Assembly (NCBI GenBank): GCA_024225275.1
Contig: JAAEMS010000405.1
Coordinates: forward strand, 25,204-89,203
Origin: Actinomycetes bacterium
Lineage (GTDB): Bacteria > Actinomycetota > Acidimicrobiia > Acidimicrobiales > JAAEMS01
Length of the DNA stretch: 64,000 nucleotides
Direction of reading: 5' to 3'
Made by a program: the position numbers and the translations under genes
Notes under the pieces: generated by a model
Databases searched by the model: none
Seen by the model: only the letters and a program-made list of their open reading frames with translations
Told to the model about the DNA's origin: nothing
In this document: positions 36,478-46,198 of the stretch, in pieces
Numbering within the stretch: the stretch's first letter is position 1
Layout of the letters: every line of letters starts with the position of its first letter

Positions 36478-39003
36478 ATGTTTCGACTCACCCTGAAAGG
36501 CCTGGCGGCCAACAAGGTCCGCTTCGCCCTCACCACCTTCGGCGTCATGCTCGCCGTCAGCTTCGTGGTCTCCGCCTTCGTCCTCGGCGACGGCCTCCGG
36601 AGCAGCTTCACCGACCTCTCCGAGGACATCACCTCCGGAGTCGACATCGAGGTCCGCAATGTCGCTGAGTTCGGCGATCCCCAGCCTCTCCCCATGGAGA
36701 CCGTGGCCGTCGTGGCCGGCATCGATGGTGTGGCCGATGCTGTTGCCAGCATCGAGTCGGCCGAGAACGCGGTTCGCCCCATCAAGGCCAACGGGGAGTT
36801 GATCGAGATCGCCGGGCCACCCCAGCTGGCCTTCGCCTGGATCGAGAGCCCCCGACTGAATCCGTTCGCCATGGTGGAGGGGACCCCGCCGGAGGTCGGC
36901 CAGTTCGTGATCGACCTCGACGCAGCCGACCAGCACGGCTTCGTCATCGGAGAAGCCTACGAGCTCATCATCCCGACCGGCCGGACCAACCTCACCCTGT
37001 CCGGCACCACGACCTTCGGCGAGGACAACTCGACGCTCGGGGCGGTCCTCATGGCCGTGAATACCGCGGAGGCCAATGAGCTGTTCGACCTCGACGGCAT
37101 CACCGATGTGGCCGTGGTCGTGGACGACGGGGCTGACGTCGACTCGGTCCTGGAGGCCATCACCGCCGCTCTGCCGGCCTCGGAGGTTGTCGACAACGCC
37201 ACGGTGCTCGAGGAAACGACCACCGGATTCACCGATGAAATCGACATCGTGTCCAACATCCTGCTGGGCTTCGGAGGTGTCGCCCTGTTCGTGTCGATCT
37301 TCATCATCTACAACACCTTCGCGATCGTCCTGGGTCAGCGCATCCGTGAGCTGGCCCTGCTGCGCACGGTCGGGGCCTCGCCCCGCCAGATTCGTCGGTC
37401 GGTGCTGGGTGAGGCGCTCGCCGTGGGTGTCATCGCCTCACTCGGGGGCATCGGCGGCGGAGTGGCCGTGGCGAAGGGTCTCGAGGCCCTCTTCGGCACC
37501 ATCGGCGCTGACCTGCCCGAATACCCTCTGATTCTCGCCACCCGGACCCTGGTGGCCGCCACGGTGATCGGTGTCGGCATGACCATGCTGGCCGCCTACG
37601 GCCCCGCCCGCCGAGCATCTACCGTTCCCCCCATCGTGGCCTTGCGGGGTGGGGCCGATGCGGGAGCCGCCGGCTCCCTGACCCGGAAGGTCTCCGGCGT
37701 TGGGCTGTTCGCCATGGGCATCGTGAGTGGAGTTGTGGGCCTGGCCGGGACGGGATCGACGGCCACCACCGTGGCTTTGATGGCCGCCGGCGCCATGACC
37801 GTGTTCCTGGGTGTGACCCTGCTCAGTCCTCTGGCGGTGGGCCCGATCACGAAGGTGGCAGGATGGCCGCTGCGCAAGGTCGCCGGTGTGGCCGGTTCCA
37901 TGGCCCAGCGGAACGCTGCTCGCAACTCCCGGAGGACCGCAACCACTGCGGCTGCCCTCATGATCGGTCTGGCCCTCGTCACCACCGCCCTGGTTGTCGG
38001 TGACTCGGTCAAGACGAGTATCTCCACCACCTTCGATGACTCGGCGGTGGCCGAGTACTACATCACCGATCAGCTCGAGGAGGTGGAGTTCCCCACCACG
38101 CTCGTCGACGACATCGTCCAGTCGGGATCGGTCGATGCCGGATCGGGCTTCCGCTATGTCGAGGCTCGAGTCGAGGGGACGGTCGAGAACGTCGGCGCCG
38201 CCGACTTCAGCCAGCTCCCCTTGCTCCTGGATCTCGACGTGCAGACCGGCAGCTACGGAGCTGAGGCCACCCATTCGGTTCTCGTGTCGGACTCCGAGGC
38301 CCAGTCTCTCGGGCTCGCTGTGGGCGACACCGTCACCACCGAGTTCTCCAACGGTGCGATGGTGGAGGCCACCGTCAGCGGGGTGTTCCACGACCAGGTC
38401 ATCGTCTCCCAGGATTACCTCTTCGACACCAGTGTGTTCGACTCCGCCGGAGTGGAAGCGGGTGACGAATGGCTGGCCTTCTCGATCCCCGAGGGTGTCG
38501 ATCCGGTCCAGATCCAGAGCCTCCTGGACGGCCTGGCCGACCAGTTCCCCAGCTCCGACATCGAGACGGCCGACGAGTTCCGGGACCGGATCGCGGGGTT
38601 CGTCGACACCACTCTCGCCATGGTCAACATCATGGTGGCGCTGGCTGTGGTGATCGCCCTCATCGGCATCGCCAACACCCTCGCCCTCTCGGTCTTCGAG
38701 CGGACCCGTGAGCTCGGGCTCGTCAGGGCGGTGGGCATGACCCGGCGCCAACTGCGGCGTATGGTCCGATTCGAGGCGGCCCTGGTGGCCACCTTCGGGG
38801 CCGTGCTCGGAGTCGGTATCGGGCTCCTCTTCGGGTGGGGAGTGGTTGGGGCTCTGCCGGAGTCGTTCGCGGCGACTGTGTCCATCCCGACGGTCAATAT
38901 CGCGATTCTGATGATGGTGGCCGCCACCGCCGGAGTCGTCGCGGCCTGGCTGCCCGCTCGACGGGCCGGACGGATGAACGTCCTGGACGCCATTGCTCAC
39001 TGA
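36478..39003 (+). CDS. ABC transporter permease with two FtsX-like domains
   Basis: Permease of 841 residues built from two FtsX/MacB-like halves. A helix at about 18-40 precedes an extracellular MacB-PCD domain (about 45-240), and three helices span about 255-395. A second set follows: helices near 405-455 and a helix near 490-515, a second extracellular domain (about 520-700), and three final helices (about 715-840). The repeated signature RELALLRTVGASPRQIRRSV recurs as RELGLVRAVGMTRRQLRRMV. Such fused permeases with a LolD-like ATPase export peptides, lipids or antibiotics. AAGGAACC precedes ATG 36478. Substrate unknown. Confidence 0.92.
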   Translation: MFRLTLKGLAANKVRFALTTFGVMLAVSFVVSAFVLGDGLRSSFTDLSEDITSGVDIEVRNVAEFGDPQPLPMETVAVVAGIDGVADAVASIESAENAVRPIKANGELIEIAGPPQLAFAWIESPRLNPFAMVEGTPPEVGQFVIDLDAADQHGFVIGEAYELIIPTGRTNLTLSGTTTFGEDNSTLGAVLMAVNTAEANELFDLDGITDVAVVVDDGADVDSVLEAITAALPASEVVDNATVLEETTTGFTDEIDIVSNILLGFGGVALFVSIFIIYNTFAIVLGQRIRELALLRTVGASPRQIRRSVLGEALAVGVIASLGGIGGGVAVAKGLEALFGTIGADLPEYPLILATRTLVAATVIGVGMTMLAAYGPARRASTVPPIVALRGGADAGAAGSLTRKVSGVGLFAMGIVSGVVGLAGTGSTATTVALMAAGAMTVFLGVTLLSPLAVGPITKVAGWPLRKVAGVAGSMAQRNAARNSRRTATTAAALMIGLALVTTALVVGDSVKTSISTTFDDSAVAEYYITDQLEEVEFPTTLVDDIVQSGSVDAGSGFRYVEARVEGTVENVGAADFSQLPLLLDLDVQTGSYGAEATHSVLVSDSEAQSLGLAVGDTVTTEFSNGAMVEATVSGVFHDQVIVSQDYLFDTSVFDSAGVEAGDEWLAFSIPEGVDPVQIQSLLDGLADQFPSSDIETADEFRDRIAGFVDTTLAMVNIMVALAVVIALIGIANTLALSVFERTRELGLVRAVGMTRRQLRRMVRFEAALVATFGAVLGVGIGLLFGWGVVGALPESFAATVSIPTVNIAILMMVAATAGVVAAWLPARRAGRMNVLDAIAH

Positions 39004-39022
39004 GCCTGTCCCGGGGCTGTCC

Positions 39023-40627
39023 TCAGGCCAGGAGGGCCACCAGTTCGGGTGCTCGGCGGTCAGCACGCCGGGCGGCTCGGTCGGTGAGGAAGAGGTACAG
39101 GCCCAGGCCGTAGGGCGGGGCCACGACCATGACGGTCAGGCCTCCCGCGACCGAGCTCTGGGCCCACGACAGGCCGGCCAGGATGGGCCCGGCCAGGGCC
39201 AGCCCGATGATCACACCGGTGAAGGTGACCAGGGCTGTCACACACCCCTGGCCGGTGTTCTCGGTGGCGAAGGGGTTGGGGTTGTCGTCATCAGGGAAGT
39301 TCACCGGAACCAGGGTCGAGGTGAACGAGCCGACCGCGGCGCCGGTGAAGGCCATGCCCACGGCCGCTCCCAGGGCCACTGGTACGTACCGCCAGCCTCC
39401 GGTCCAGGCGGCTGAGGCGGTGGTCACCACCAGGGCGGAGGTCAGGCCCAGGAGGGCGAAGGTCAGTGATCGGCCCTGCAACACCGGTCGAAGCGATGGG
39501 AGGGCCACCACCTCGCCCCACAGGGCTCGCCCGTCGGCCCCGAAGAGGTTCGAGCTGGTGATCCCGGCGGTCAGGGCCGGCACGCATCCGACCAGCACCG
39601 ACTCAGGGCGCCGATCCAGGATGGCGCTGATGAACGGAGCGCCTCCGAGCACCAGGACCAGACCCTGGGTGACAACCTGGACCCGGTAGCGGGGGTGGCG
39701 CCGCAGATAGCGGACTTCCTTGGCGACGACGAGGCGGAGGAGTTGGACCGTCTCCAGTTGTCGGCTGGGCACCATCCACTCCCAGCCGCCCCGGGAGTCG
39801 TCGAGTATGTGCCCGCCGATATTGTCGGTCTCGCCTCCGCCGGAGACCTCGGTCAGGGCCGTGTCGAGCACTCTGGTCCAGCGATGGCTGAGCAAGGCGG
39901 TGGCGGTGATGGTGCCGATGATCAGGACGATGGGCAGGACGATCGACCCCCCGGTGGCGAGACGCCCGATCGCCTCTCCCGCCCAACCCCCGGGTAGCCA
40001 CCGCACCAGGTGGCCGATGGAGATGACGGTGTCGCGGTCGAACCCGAGGGCAAGCAGGACCTGAGAGCCGATGGCGAGGGAACCCGCACCCAGACCGGCG
40101 ATGAGAGTGGCGAGGTCCCGGCGGTTCCGCCGGCGCAGAGCGTTGCCCAAGGCGGTGAGCAGCAGACGCGAGCTGACAACGGCGAACCCCACCGTGGCTA
40201 TCGCCGCCACTGCAATCAGTGCGACCCGGTACACCGACGACCAGTCTGAGCTCTGTGCCTGTTGCGCGCCGAACGCGAAGAGGGGGAGTAGGGAGGCGAT
40301 GGGACCGGGCCCGAGGAGGCTGGCGGCCCCCACTCCCGGTGCCAGATCCCCTCCCCGGAGGGGGAACAGGGCCAGCCGGGTGGTGTCGACCGTCTCGTCG
40401 GCCGCCCCGAACAGGAGGGGACCCGCCACCCAGCCCAGTGCGATGGCGAACGTGGTGGCCGGGGCCAGCCATCGGAGCAGTTCTGTCGAGGCCCCGGCGA
40501 TGAGCACCGTGACCGCCACCGAGATCACGGACGCCAGGACGGTGAAGATGACCAGGGCATAGCCGGCCGGGGTTCGCAGGGTGTTCCGCAGTAGGCGGTA
40601 CTTGAGTCGCAGGAAGACCAGGATCAC
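39023..40627 (-). CDS. ABC-2 type exporter permease
   Basis: Membrane protein of 534 residues with about ten to twelve helices and a large middle loop. Its ATG overlaps the stop of the ATP-binding gene on the same strand (ATGA), so it is the permease of that pair. The N-terminus VFLRLKYRLLRNTLRT and the alternating hydrophobic blocks fit ABC-2 exporters. The end of the gene faces the end of the preceding FtsX-like permease with 19 nt between stops. Substrate unknown. Confidence 0.82.
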   Translation of the reverse strand: MILVFLRLKYRLLRNTLRTPAGYALVIFTVLASVISVAVTVLIAGASTELLRWLAPATTFAIALGWVAGPLLFGAADETVDTTRLALFPLRGGDLAPGVGAASLLGPGPIASLLPLFAFGAQQAQSSDWSSVYRVALIAVAAIATVGFAVVSSRLLLTALGNALRRRNRRDLATLIAGLGAGSLAIGSQVLLALGFDRDTVISIGHLVRWLPGGWAGEAIGRLATGGSIVLPIVLIIGTITATALLSHRWTRVLDTALTEVSGGGETDNIGGHILDDSRGGWEWMVPSRQLETVQLLRLVVAKEVRYLRRHPRYRVQVVTQGLVLVLGGAPFISAILDRRPESVLVGCVPALTAGITSSNLFGADGRALWGEVVALPSLRPVLQGRSLTFALLGLTSALVVTTASAAWTGGWRYVPVALGAAVGMAFTGAAVGSFTSTLVPVNFPDDDNPNPFATENTGQGCVTALVTFTGVIIGLALAGPILAGLSWAQSSVAGGLTVMVVAPPYGLGLYLFLTDRAARRADRRAPELVALLA

Positions 40628-41412
40628 GACGCGGCGACGTCGGTGGAGAGCCAGTCGAGGTTGACGGCTTCGGGACTGACCCCGACCGCATCGGCGAAGA
40701 CGTCCTCCAATCGGCGGCCGGCACAGAGCTCAGTGGTCGGACCTCCGGCCACCACCTGTCCGGCGTGGACCACGGCAACGTGGTCGCACAGACGCTCGAC
40801 GACTTCCATGACGTGGCTCGAGAACACAACTGTCGCTCCACCAGCGACCAGTTGCTCCAGCATCGAGCGGATGACCCGGACGCTGAGGGGGTCGACCGAC
40901 TCGAACGGTTCGTCGAGGAAGAGCACCCGCGGTCGGTGGAGCACGGCTGCCCCCAGGGCGATCTTCTTGCGCATCCCGGCCGAATAGTCGATGACCAGCC
41001 GGCCGGCGGCCTCGTCGAGACCGAGGACGCAGAGCAGTTCTCCAGCTCGGCGGCGGGCTTCGGAACGGTCGAGCCGGCGTAGGAGGCCGACATACTCGAG
41101 GAGCTCTCGCCCGGTCAGCCGCTCGAAGAGCTTGAGGTCCTCGGGGACGACGCCGATCCGTTCCTTGACGAGCCTGGTGTCGCTCCAGACATCGACTCCG
41201 TCGACGGTGACCGAACCCGAGTCGGGGCGTAGCAGCCCGGTACTCATCTTGAGGGTCGTGGATTTTCCGGCCCCGTTGGGCCCGACCACACCGAAGAATG
41301 TGCCGACCGGAACGCGGAGGTTCAGGCCGTTCACCGCCTGCTTGGTGCCGAATGCCTTGTGCAGATCGGCGATCTCCACCGCGACGGGCCCGTCGTGAGG
41401 GTCAGAGTCCAT
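40624..41412 (-). CDS. ABC transporter ATP-binding protein (CcmA/DrrA type)
   Basis: ATPase of 262 residues. It has Walker A GPNGAGKST near 42, Q-loop IGVVPEDLKLFERLTGREL, a signature close to DYSAGMRKKIALGAA, and Walker B RVLFLDEPFESVDP. SSHVMEVVERLCDHVAVVHAG follows, typical of ABC-2 exporters. It is coupled by ATGA to its permease. The signature motif YSAGM replaces the usual LSGGQ, common in this subgroup. A weak GACGAT ends 9 nt before ATG 41412. It may move an antibiotic, a polysaccharide or ions. Confidence 0.9.
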   Translation of the reverse strand: MDSDPHDGPVAVEIADLHKAFGTKQAVNGLNLRVPVGTFFGVVGPNGAGKSTTLKMSTGLLRPDSGSVTVDGVDVWSDTRLVKERIGVVPEDLKLFERLTGRELLEYVGLLRRLDRSEARRRAGELLCVLGLDEAAGRLVIDYSAGMRKKIALGAAVLHRPRVLFLDEPFESVDPLSVRVIRSMLEQLVAGGATVVFSSHVMEVVERLCDHVAVVHAGQVVAGGPTTELCAGRRLEDVFADAVGVSPEAVNLDWLSTDVAAS

Positions 41413-41641
41413 TCCCCAACCATCGTCGGACGCCCGGAGGTTGTTAGACGCCTACGCTCGGTCAGCAGCCCCCACCACCTCGGAATTGGGTAGCTTCACC
41501 ACAAATTTTGTCGGTCAAGCTGCCCCAGAACGCCTGTGATCGGGTTGTGGGGGGGGCGAGAGCTTCCTTCGGTTGGTGACCTCCATCGACGGATGGTGGC
41601 CCGCTACCTCGATGCCCGGGGGTTGGGTCTGGACCAGGTGC
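41413..41641. other. Intergenic region, no gene assigned
   Basis: This gap between the ABC genes and the nitroreductase gene holds an AT-richer patch near 41480-41520. A short coding-like plus-strand frame lies near 41580-41640 and runs into the antisense of the nitroreductase gene. It has no start or recognisable product, and I see nothing further. Confidence 0.4.
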
Positions 41642-42286
41642 TCAGCGGATGGGGTTCTTGTAGGTATCGAGGTAGGTGATCTCCTCGACCGGGGGCCGGA
41701 TGGCTGGCTTGAAGTCGGTGCCCTTTGTGTAGGCCACCGGCAATAGCCCGGCCTGGGTCATGTGGTCGGGGATACCCAACAGCTTGGCCGCCTCGCTCTC
41801 GCGGGCCAGGTGGATGGTGGTGAGGCACGAGCCGAGGCCCCGGCTGCGCAGGGCCAGCTGGAAGCTCCACATGGCGGGGATGATCGATCCCATGAAGCCG
41901 GCGGCGCTCCCGGCCGAGCTGTCAGGGAGACGGCCGATGATCATCGGGATCACCATGACCGGTACCTTCCCGAAGTTCTGTGCCAGGAAGCTGGCCGAGT
42001 CGATGACCCGACCAGTCTGGGTCCCGGTGTCCGCGTCGCGGGCCGCAGCGGCCAGATACTTGCCCCCGGCCTGGCGGTATATCTCGGCCAGGGCCTCCTT
42101 CTTCTCGGTGTCGCGGATGACCATCCAGCGCCAGCCCTGGTTGTTCGAGCCGGTGGGTGCCTGGACCGCCAGCTGGAGACACTCGAGCAGGACGTCATCG
42201 GGTACGTCGCGGTCGAAGTCGAGCCGCTTGCGCACGGCGCGGGTGGTGGAGAGGAGGGCGTCGGTCTGTTCGAGGTCGAATTCCAT
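41642..42286 (-). CDS. Nitroreductase family flavoprotein
   Basis: Predicted 214-residue FMN-dependent oxidoreductase. The N-terminal TTRAVRKRLDFDRDVPDD and the FMN-contact region QAPTGSNNQGWRWMVI are typical, as are the C-terminal HLARESEAAKLLGIPD and GLLPVAYTKG segments (usually 'P.G'). Members reduce nitro groups, quinones or other small molecules with NAD(P)H; the substrate here is unknown. ATG 42286 is chosen because the conserved N-terminus starts there. CAGAGT, 6 nt upstream, is a weak -10. Confidence 0.88.
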   Translation of the reverse strand: MEFDLEQTDALLSTTRAVRKRLDFDRDVPDDVLLECLQLAVQAPTGSNNQGWRWMVIRDTEKKEALAEIYRQAGGKYLAAAARDADTGTQTGRVIDSASFLAQNFGKVPVMVIPMIIGRLPDSSAGSAAGFMGSIIPAMWSFQLALRSRGLGSCLTTIHLARESEAAKLLGIPDHMTQAGLLPVAYTKGTDFKPAIRPPVEEITYLDTYKNPIR

Positions 42287-42540
42287 TCCGGAACTCTGTC
42301 GGGGAACGGCCGGCAGCGCCAAGTCCGGCTCCTGGCCGCGTCCTCTACGATTCGTCGAATCGGTGCACTGGCTGTCCATCCGCTGGAAGGCATCCGATTC
42401 GGTGTCGAGATCACCGGGCTCGACCCCGATATCACCCATCCCGGAAACGTCGACGTCCGGTTCATGTGGCGCACCCAGACCAAGGGCGAGGCTGTCATCT
42501 CGGTGCGCTCCCAACCCCTTCTCCCTATCCTGGCGCCGAC
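42287..42540. other. Divergent region with an unexplained coding-like plus-strand frame
   Basis: Between the nitroreductase and MFS starts, a plus-strand frame from about 42350 to the TAG at 42563-42565 has strong codon bias. It translates to a protein-like segment (HPLEGIRFGVEITGLDPDI). It lacks an ATG/GTG/TTG start and overlaps the MFS start. It may be the relic of a gene or a mirror of some constraint; I do not call it a gene. Confidence 0.3.
42526..42531 (+). promoter_or_regulatory. -10 element of the MFS gene (leaderless)
   Basis: TATCCT ends 9 nt before ATG 42541. Confidence 0.5.
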
Positions 42541-43800
42541 ATGGGCGCCTCGGGACTCCTCGTAGACATACAGCCCCTGCGCGAATCGCGGGACTATCGG
42601 CTGCTCTACGGCGGGCAGGCCGTCTCGTCGCTCGGTCGTCAGCTCACGGTGGTCGCCGCCCCGGTCCAGGTCTTCGCCATCACCGATTCATCGTGGGCGG
42701 TCGGCACCCTCGGGCTGGTCCAGCTGCCCATGGTGTTGTTGGGGTCGCTGCTGGGTGGAGCCCTGGCTGACTCCCACGACCGTCGTCAGCTGCTGGTCAT
42801 CACCCAGATCGTCCTCTTCTTCACGTCGGTCGGCCTGGCATTGAACGCGGCGGGGGGCGAACGTCTGTGGCCCATCTATGTGCTCACCGCGGTCCAGGGC
42901 GGCATCTTCAGCATCGATCAGCCCACTCGCAACGCCGCCACGCCGATGCTGGTGGACAAGACCCTCCTGCCGGCCGCGGCCGCCCTGAACCAGGTTCTGT
43001 TCCACGTGGGCGGGCTGTTCGGACCGGCCGCCGCGGGGTTCCTCATCGAGTACGTGAACCTGGCCGCGGCCTACTGGATCGACGCGGCGTCCTTCGTGGT
43101 TTCGCTGGTGGCCATCCTGGCGGTGCGGCCCCTGCCTCCCGCAGGAGGAGGCACCAGGGCCAACTCCAAGTCGGTGTTCGAGGGCCTCAGGTACCTGAGG
43201 GGCCGCCAGGCCCTTCAGGGCACCTTCGTGATCGACATCAACGCCATGGTGTTCGGCATGCCCCGCGCCCTGTTCCCCGAGCTGGCGGCCACCACGTTCG
43301 CCGGTCAGGCCGGCGCCGTCGGGCTCCTGTACGCCGCTCCGGGGGCGGGCGGGTTGGTGGCCGCCCTGATGTCCGGCTGGGTGACCCGGATCCGGCATCA
43401 GGGTCGCGCCGTCCTGTGGGCGGTGGCCGCCTGGGGGGTCTCGATCGCCCTCTTCGGGTTCGCCCGGTGGTTCTGGTTGGCCTTCCTCTGCCTGGCCTTC
43501 GCCGGTGCCTCCGATGTCGTCTCGGCTGTGTTCCGAAACACGATCCTCCAGCTCTCGGTGCCCGACCGCCTGCGGGGTCGGCTCAGCGCCGTCCACATCG
43601 CCGTGGTCACCGGCGGCCCCCGGTTGGGTGACGCCGAGGCGGGTGCCGTCGCTGCTCTCACCTCGGTTCGGACCTCGGCGGTCTCGGGTGGCCTGGCCTG
43701 TATCGCCGGGGTGGTGGCCATCGCTCGGCTCATGCCGGGCCTCGGCCACTGGACGCTGGACGATGCCGTAGATGACGACGAGCCCACAGAGGTGTCGTGA
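42541..43800 (+). CDS. MFS transporter (EntS-like drug/siderophore exporter family)
   Basis: Predicted 419-residue membrane protein with about twelve helices. The N-terminal region LRESRDYRLLYGGQAVSSLG and the loop LGGALADSHDRRQLL (motif A type) are typical. Together with IDQPTRNAATPMLV they match the EntS/DUF894 branch of the major facilitator superfamily, whose members export siderophores, macrolides or other drugs. ATG 42541 is chosen from the conserved start of the first helix and TATCCT upstream. Its TGA overlaps the GTG of murI, which may simply couple expression. Substrate unknown. Confidence 0.88.
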   Translation: MGASGLLVDIQPLRESRDYRLLYGGQAVSSLGRQLTVVAAPVQVFAITDSSWAVGTLGLVQLPMVLLGSLLGGALADSHDRRQLLVITQIVLFFTSVGLALNAAGGERLWPIYVLTAVQGGIFSIDQPTRNAATPMLVDKTLLPAAAALNQVLFHVGGLFGPAAAGFLIEYVNLAAAYWIDAASFVVSLVAILAVRPLPPAGGGTRANSKSVFEGLRYLRGRQALQGTFVIDINAMVFGMPRALFPELAATTFAGQAGAVGLLYAAPGAGGLVAALMSGWVTRIRHQGRAVLWAVAAWGVSIALFGFARWFWLAFLCLAFAGASDVVSAVFRNTILQLSVPDRLRGRLSAVHIAVVTGGPRLGDAEAGAVAALTSVRTSAVSGGLACIAGVVAIARLMPGLGHWTLDDAVDDDEPTEVS

Positions 43801-44585
43801 GCGACCTGGTTCGTCCCATCGGCATGTTCGACTCGGGGTTCGGCGGGCTCACCGTGGCCCGGGCCCTCATCGACGTGCTGCCCAGCGAAGACCTCGTGTA
43901 CATGGGCGATACCGGCCGCTACCCCTATGGCTCGAAACCGCTCGAAGAGGTTCGTGAGTACGCCGTGGAGATCTCAGCCGGCCTGGTGGAGCGCTTCGAC
44001 ATCAAGCTCCTGGTGGTGGCGTGCAACACCGCGGCTGCCGCGGCTCTTGATGATCTCGCCGATGTGGTCGACGTCCCCATCGTGTCGGTGATCGAGCCGG
44101 GCGTACAGTCCTTGATTGGGGCCTCACCATCGGGACGGGTGGGGGTCATCGGTACGGTCGGCACCATCCGGTCGGGCGCCTATCAGGATGCGGTGGCCGC
44201 GGCCGCTGACGTCGACCTGACGTGCGCTGCCTGTCCGGGCTTCGTCGAGTTCGTCGAACGGGGTGAGACCGACAGCGACCAGGTATCAGTGCTGGCTGAG
44301 AGGCTCCTGGCTCCCATGGTCGAGGCCGGCATCGACAGTCTGCTGCTCGGCTGTACCCACTACCCGTTCCTGGCCCGCACCATCTCCGATGCCGTTGGTC
44401 GAGACGTCACCCTGGTCTCATCCGCCGACGAGACGGCGTTTGCCGTCGGTCGCCTGCTGGAGGCATCGGCGAAGAGGGGTCGGGTGGGCCGCCACCGGTT
44501 CTTCAGCAGCGGCGACGTCGACTCGTTCCGTGAGCTCGGCTCCCGATTTCTCGGTCCCGAGCTCGACGCGGTCGACCCCTGGTAG
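43797..44585 (+). CDS. murI: Glutamate racemase
   Basis: Predicted 262-residue cofactor-independent racemase that makes D-glutamate for peptidoglycan. The N-terminal [15 protein letters not shown], first catalytic Cys in [12 protein letters not shown] and second in [10 protein letters not shown] are all present. The start GTG 43797 overlaps the stop of the MFS gene (GTGA). Downstream follow rph and rdgB, the order murI-rph-rdgB that is common in actinobacteria. Identification is certain. Confidence 0.97.
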   Translation: MSDLVRPIGMFDSGFGGLTVARALIDVLPSEDLVYMGDTGRYPYGSKPLEEVREYAVEISAGLVERFDIKLLVVACNTAAAAALDDLADVVDVPIVSVIEPGVQSLIGASPSGRVGVIGTVGTIRSGAYQDAVAAAADVDLTCAACPGFVEFVERGETDSDQVSVLAERLLAPMVEAGIDSLLLGCTHYPFLARTISDAVGRDVTLVSSADETAFAVGRLLEASAKRGRVGRHRFFSSGDVDSFRELGSRFLGPELDAVDPW

Positions 44586-44644
44586 AGGTCCGTGGCGGTA
44601 GCCTTGCCCCCGCCCGACCCCCCCGATTCCTCAAGGAGCGCCCT

Positions 44645-45382
44645 GTGCGACCCGACGGCCGTGCCAACGATCAACTCCGACCCGTCAGCTTCGAACGTGA
44701 CTTCACGGTCATGGCCGCCGGCTCGGTCCTGGTGAGCTTCGGCCAGACTCGGGTCTTGTGCACTGCCTCGATCGACGAGGACGTACCCCGGTGGATGCGG
44801 GGATCGGGTGAGGGCTGGGTCACCGCTGAGTACTCGATGCTGCCTGGTTCGTCGCCCGAGCGGATCCGCCGCCGGACATCTGGCCGTGACCAGGAGATCC
44901 AACGCCTGATCGGCCGGTCCCTCCGGGCCGTGGTCGACATGGGGGCCCTGGGTGAGCGACAGGTCAATGTCGACTGCGACGTCCTCCAGGCCGACGGCGG
45001 TACCCGCACCGCGTCCATCTGCGGCGGCTACGTGGCCCTCCACGATGCGTGCACCCGGCTGGTGCAGGCCGAGAGGATCGAGAGCCACCCGCTCATCACT
45101 GAATGTGCAGCCATCTCGGTGGGCATCATCGACGGCGAGCCCCGCCTCGACCTGCCCTACATCGAGGACGCCAACGCCGGAACCGACATGAATGTGGTCA
45201 TGACCGGAGTCGGCCACTTCGTCGAGGTGCAGGGAACGGCCGAGGGGGTTCCGTTCGAACGGGCTGAGCTCGATGCCCTGTTGGCTCTGGCCGAGTCGGG
45301 GATCGGCACCATCACCGAGATACAACGCGAGGTTCTGGCCACCCCTCCTGAGTTCCGCGACCCCACCCCCTCCCAGGGCTGA
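44645..45382 (+). CDS. rph: Ribonuclease PH
   Basis: Phosphorolytic 3'-5' exoribonuclease of 245 residues that trims tRNA 3' ends. Signatures: [12 protein letters not shown] at the N-terminus, [42 protein letters not shown], and [15 protein letters not shown] near the C-terminus. GTG 44645 has the ribosome binding site AAGGAGCG. A TAGCCT hexamer at 44599-44604 could be its own promoter, giving a leader of about 35 nt. It is followed by rdgB. Confidence 0.97.
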   Translation: MRPDGRANDQLRPVSFERDFTVMAAGSVLVSFGQTRVLCTASIDEDVPRWMRGSGEGWVTAEYSMLPGSSPERIRRRTSGRDQEIQRLIGRSLRAVVDMGALGERQVNVDCDVLQADGGTRTASICGGYVALHDACTRLVQAERIESHPLITECAAISVGIIDGEPRLDLPYIEDANAGTDMNVVMTGVGHFVEVQGTAEGVPFERAELDALLALAESGIGTITEIQREVLATPPEFRDPTPSQG

Positions 45383-45419
45383 TGAACCGCACGGCGCGGA
45401 GCCCGAAGGCGAGCCAGAG

Positions 45420-46019
45420 GTGACGGCCCGGGTCCGGCTGGTGCTGGCCACCGCCAATCCCCACAAGGTCGAGGAGATCCGGGCCATCCTCGGCGAGGTC
45501 GTCGAGCTGCTGCCTCGACCCGGTGAGGTACCCGACGTGGTCGAGGACGCCCCCACCCTCGAGGGCAACGCCCGCTTGAAGGCGGTTGCGCTCTGCGAGG
45601 CGACAGGGGAGGTAGCGGTGGCCGATGACACCGGCCTCGAGGTCGACGCCCTGGGCGGCGCCCCCGGCGTTCATTCGGCTCGTTTCGCGGGTCCCGAGCA
45701 CGATGACACGGCCAATCTGGCCAAGCTGCTGGTCGACCTCGAAGCATTGGGGGCCACAGAACCCGCTGACCGGAGGGCCCGGTTCCGGACGGTGGCGCTC
45801 GTGCGCTACCCCGATGGCTCCGAGACCATCGCCGAGGGCGTGGTAGAGGGCCACATCACGCTCGAGGCCTGGGGTGACGGCGGCTTCGGCTACGACCCGG
45901 TGTTCGTGGCCGACGACGGTCCGGGGGAGACCTTCGCCGAGATGGGGGCCGACGCCAAGAACGCCATCAGCCACCGGGCCCGGGCGTTCGGAGCCCTGGC
46001 CGAGCTACTCGGTCACTAG
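45420..46019 (+). CDS. rdgB: XTP/dITP diphosphatase (RdgB/HAM1 family)
   Basis: House-cleaning NTP pyrophosphatase of 199 residues that removes dITP, XTP and similar non-canonical nucleotides. Signatures: LVLATANPHKVEEI at the N-terminus, VADDTGLEVDALGGAPGVHSARFAG in the centre, and GFGYDPVF, AEM and KNAISHRARAF at the C-terminus. GTG 45420 is chosen because it lies directly before the conserved strand and gives the usual length; the longer frame overlaps rph. Its TAG stop shares CTAG with the stop of the convergent Lrp remnant. Confidence 0.96.
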   Translation: MTARVRLVLATANPHKVEEIRAILGEVVELLPRPGEVPDVVEDAPTLEGNARLKAVALCEATGEVAVADDTGLEVDALGGAPGVHSARFAGPEHDDTANLAKLLVDLEALGATEPADRRARFRTVALVRYPDGSETIAEGVVEGHITLEAWGDGGFGYDPVFVADDGPGETFAEMGADAKNAISHRARAFGALAELLGH

Positions 46020-46198
46020 CCGACGCCCCAGTCGTAGGTCTGCTTGACCGTGGCCAGGTAGGTGGACGCTTCGACCGCCGAAACCCCGTCGAGCACCCGG
46101 ATCCGATCGACCATGTCGACGTAGTCGTCGACACTGAGCGCTTCGACGATCAGGTCGTACCGGCCCGACGTCATCACCACGTAGACGGCCTCATCCAG
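46016..46198 (-). pseudogene. Remnant of an Lrp/AsnC-type regulator (C-terminal domain only)
   Basis: About 60 codons translate to the end of an Lrp/AsnC ligand-binding (RAM) domain, with the pattern VYVVMTSGRYDLIVEAL followed by VLDGVSAVEASTYL and a TYDWG tail. The helix-turn-helix and first half of the domain are missing. Upstream, the frame runs antisense into the aminotransferase remnant and no longer resembles the family. It is probably left from a divergent regulator/aminotransferase pair that lost both 5' ends. A complete Lrp gene exists at 52.0-52.5 kb. Confidence 0.75.
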
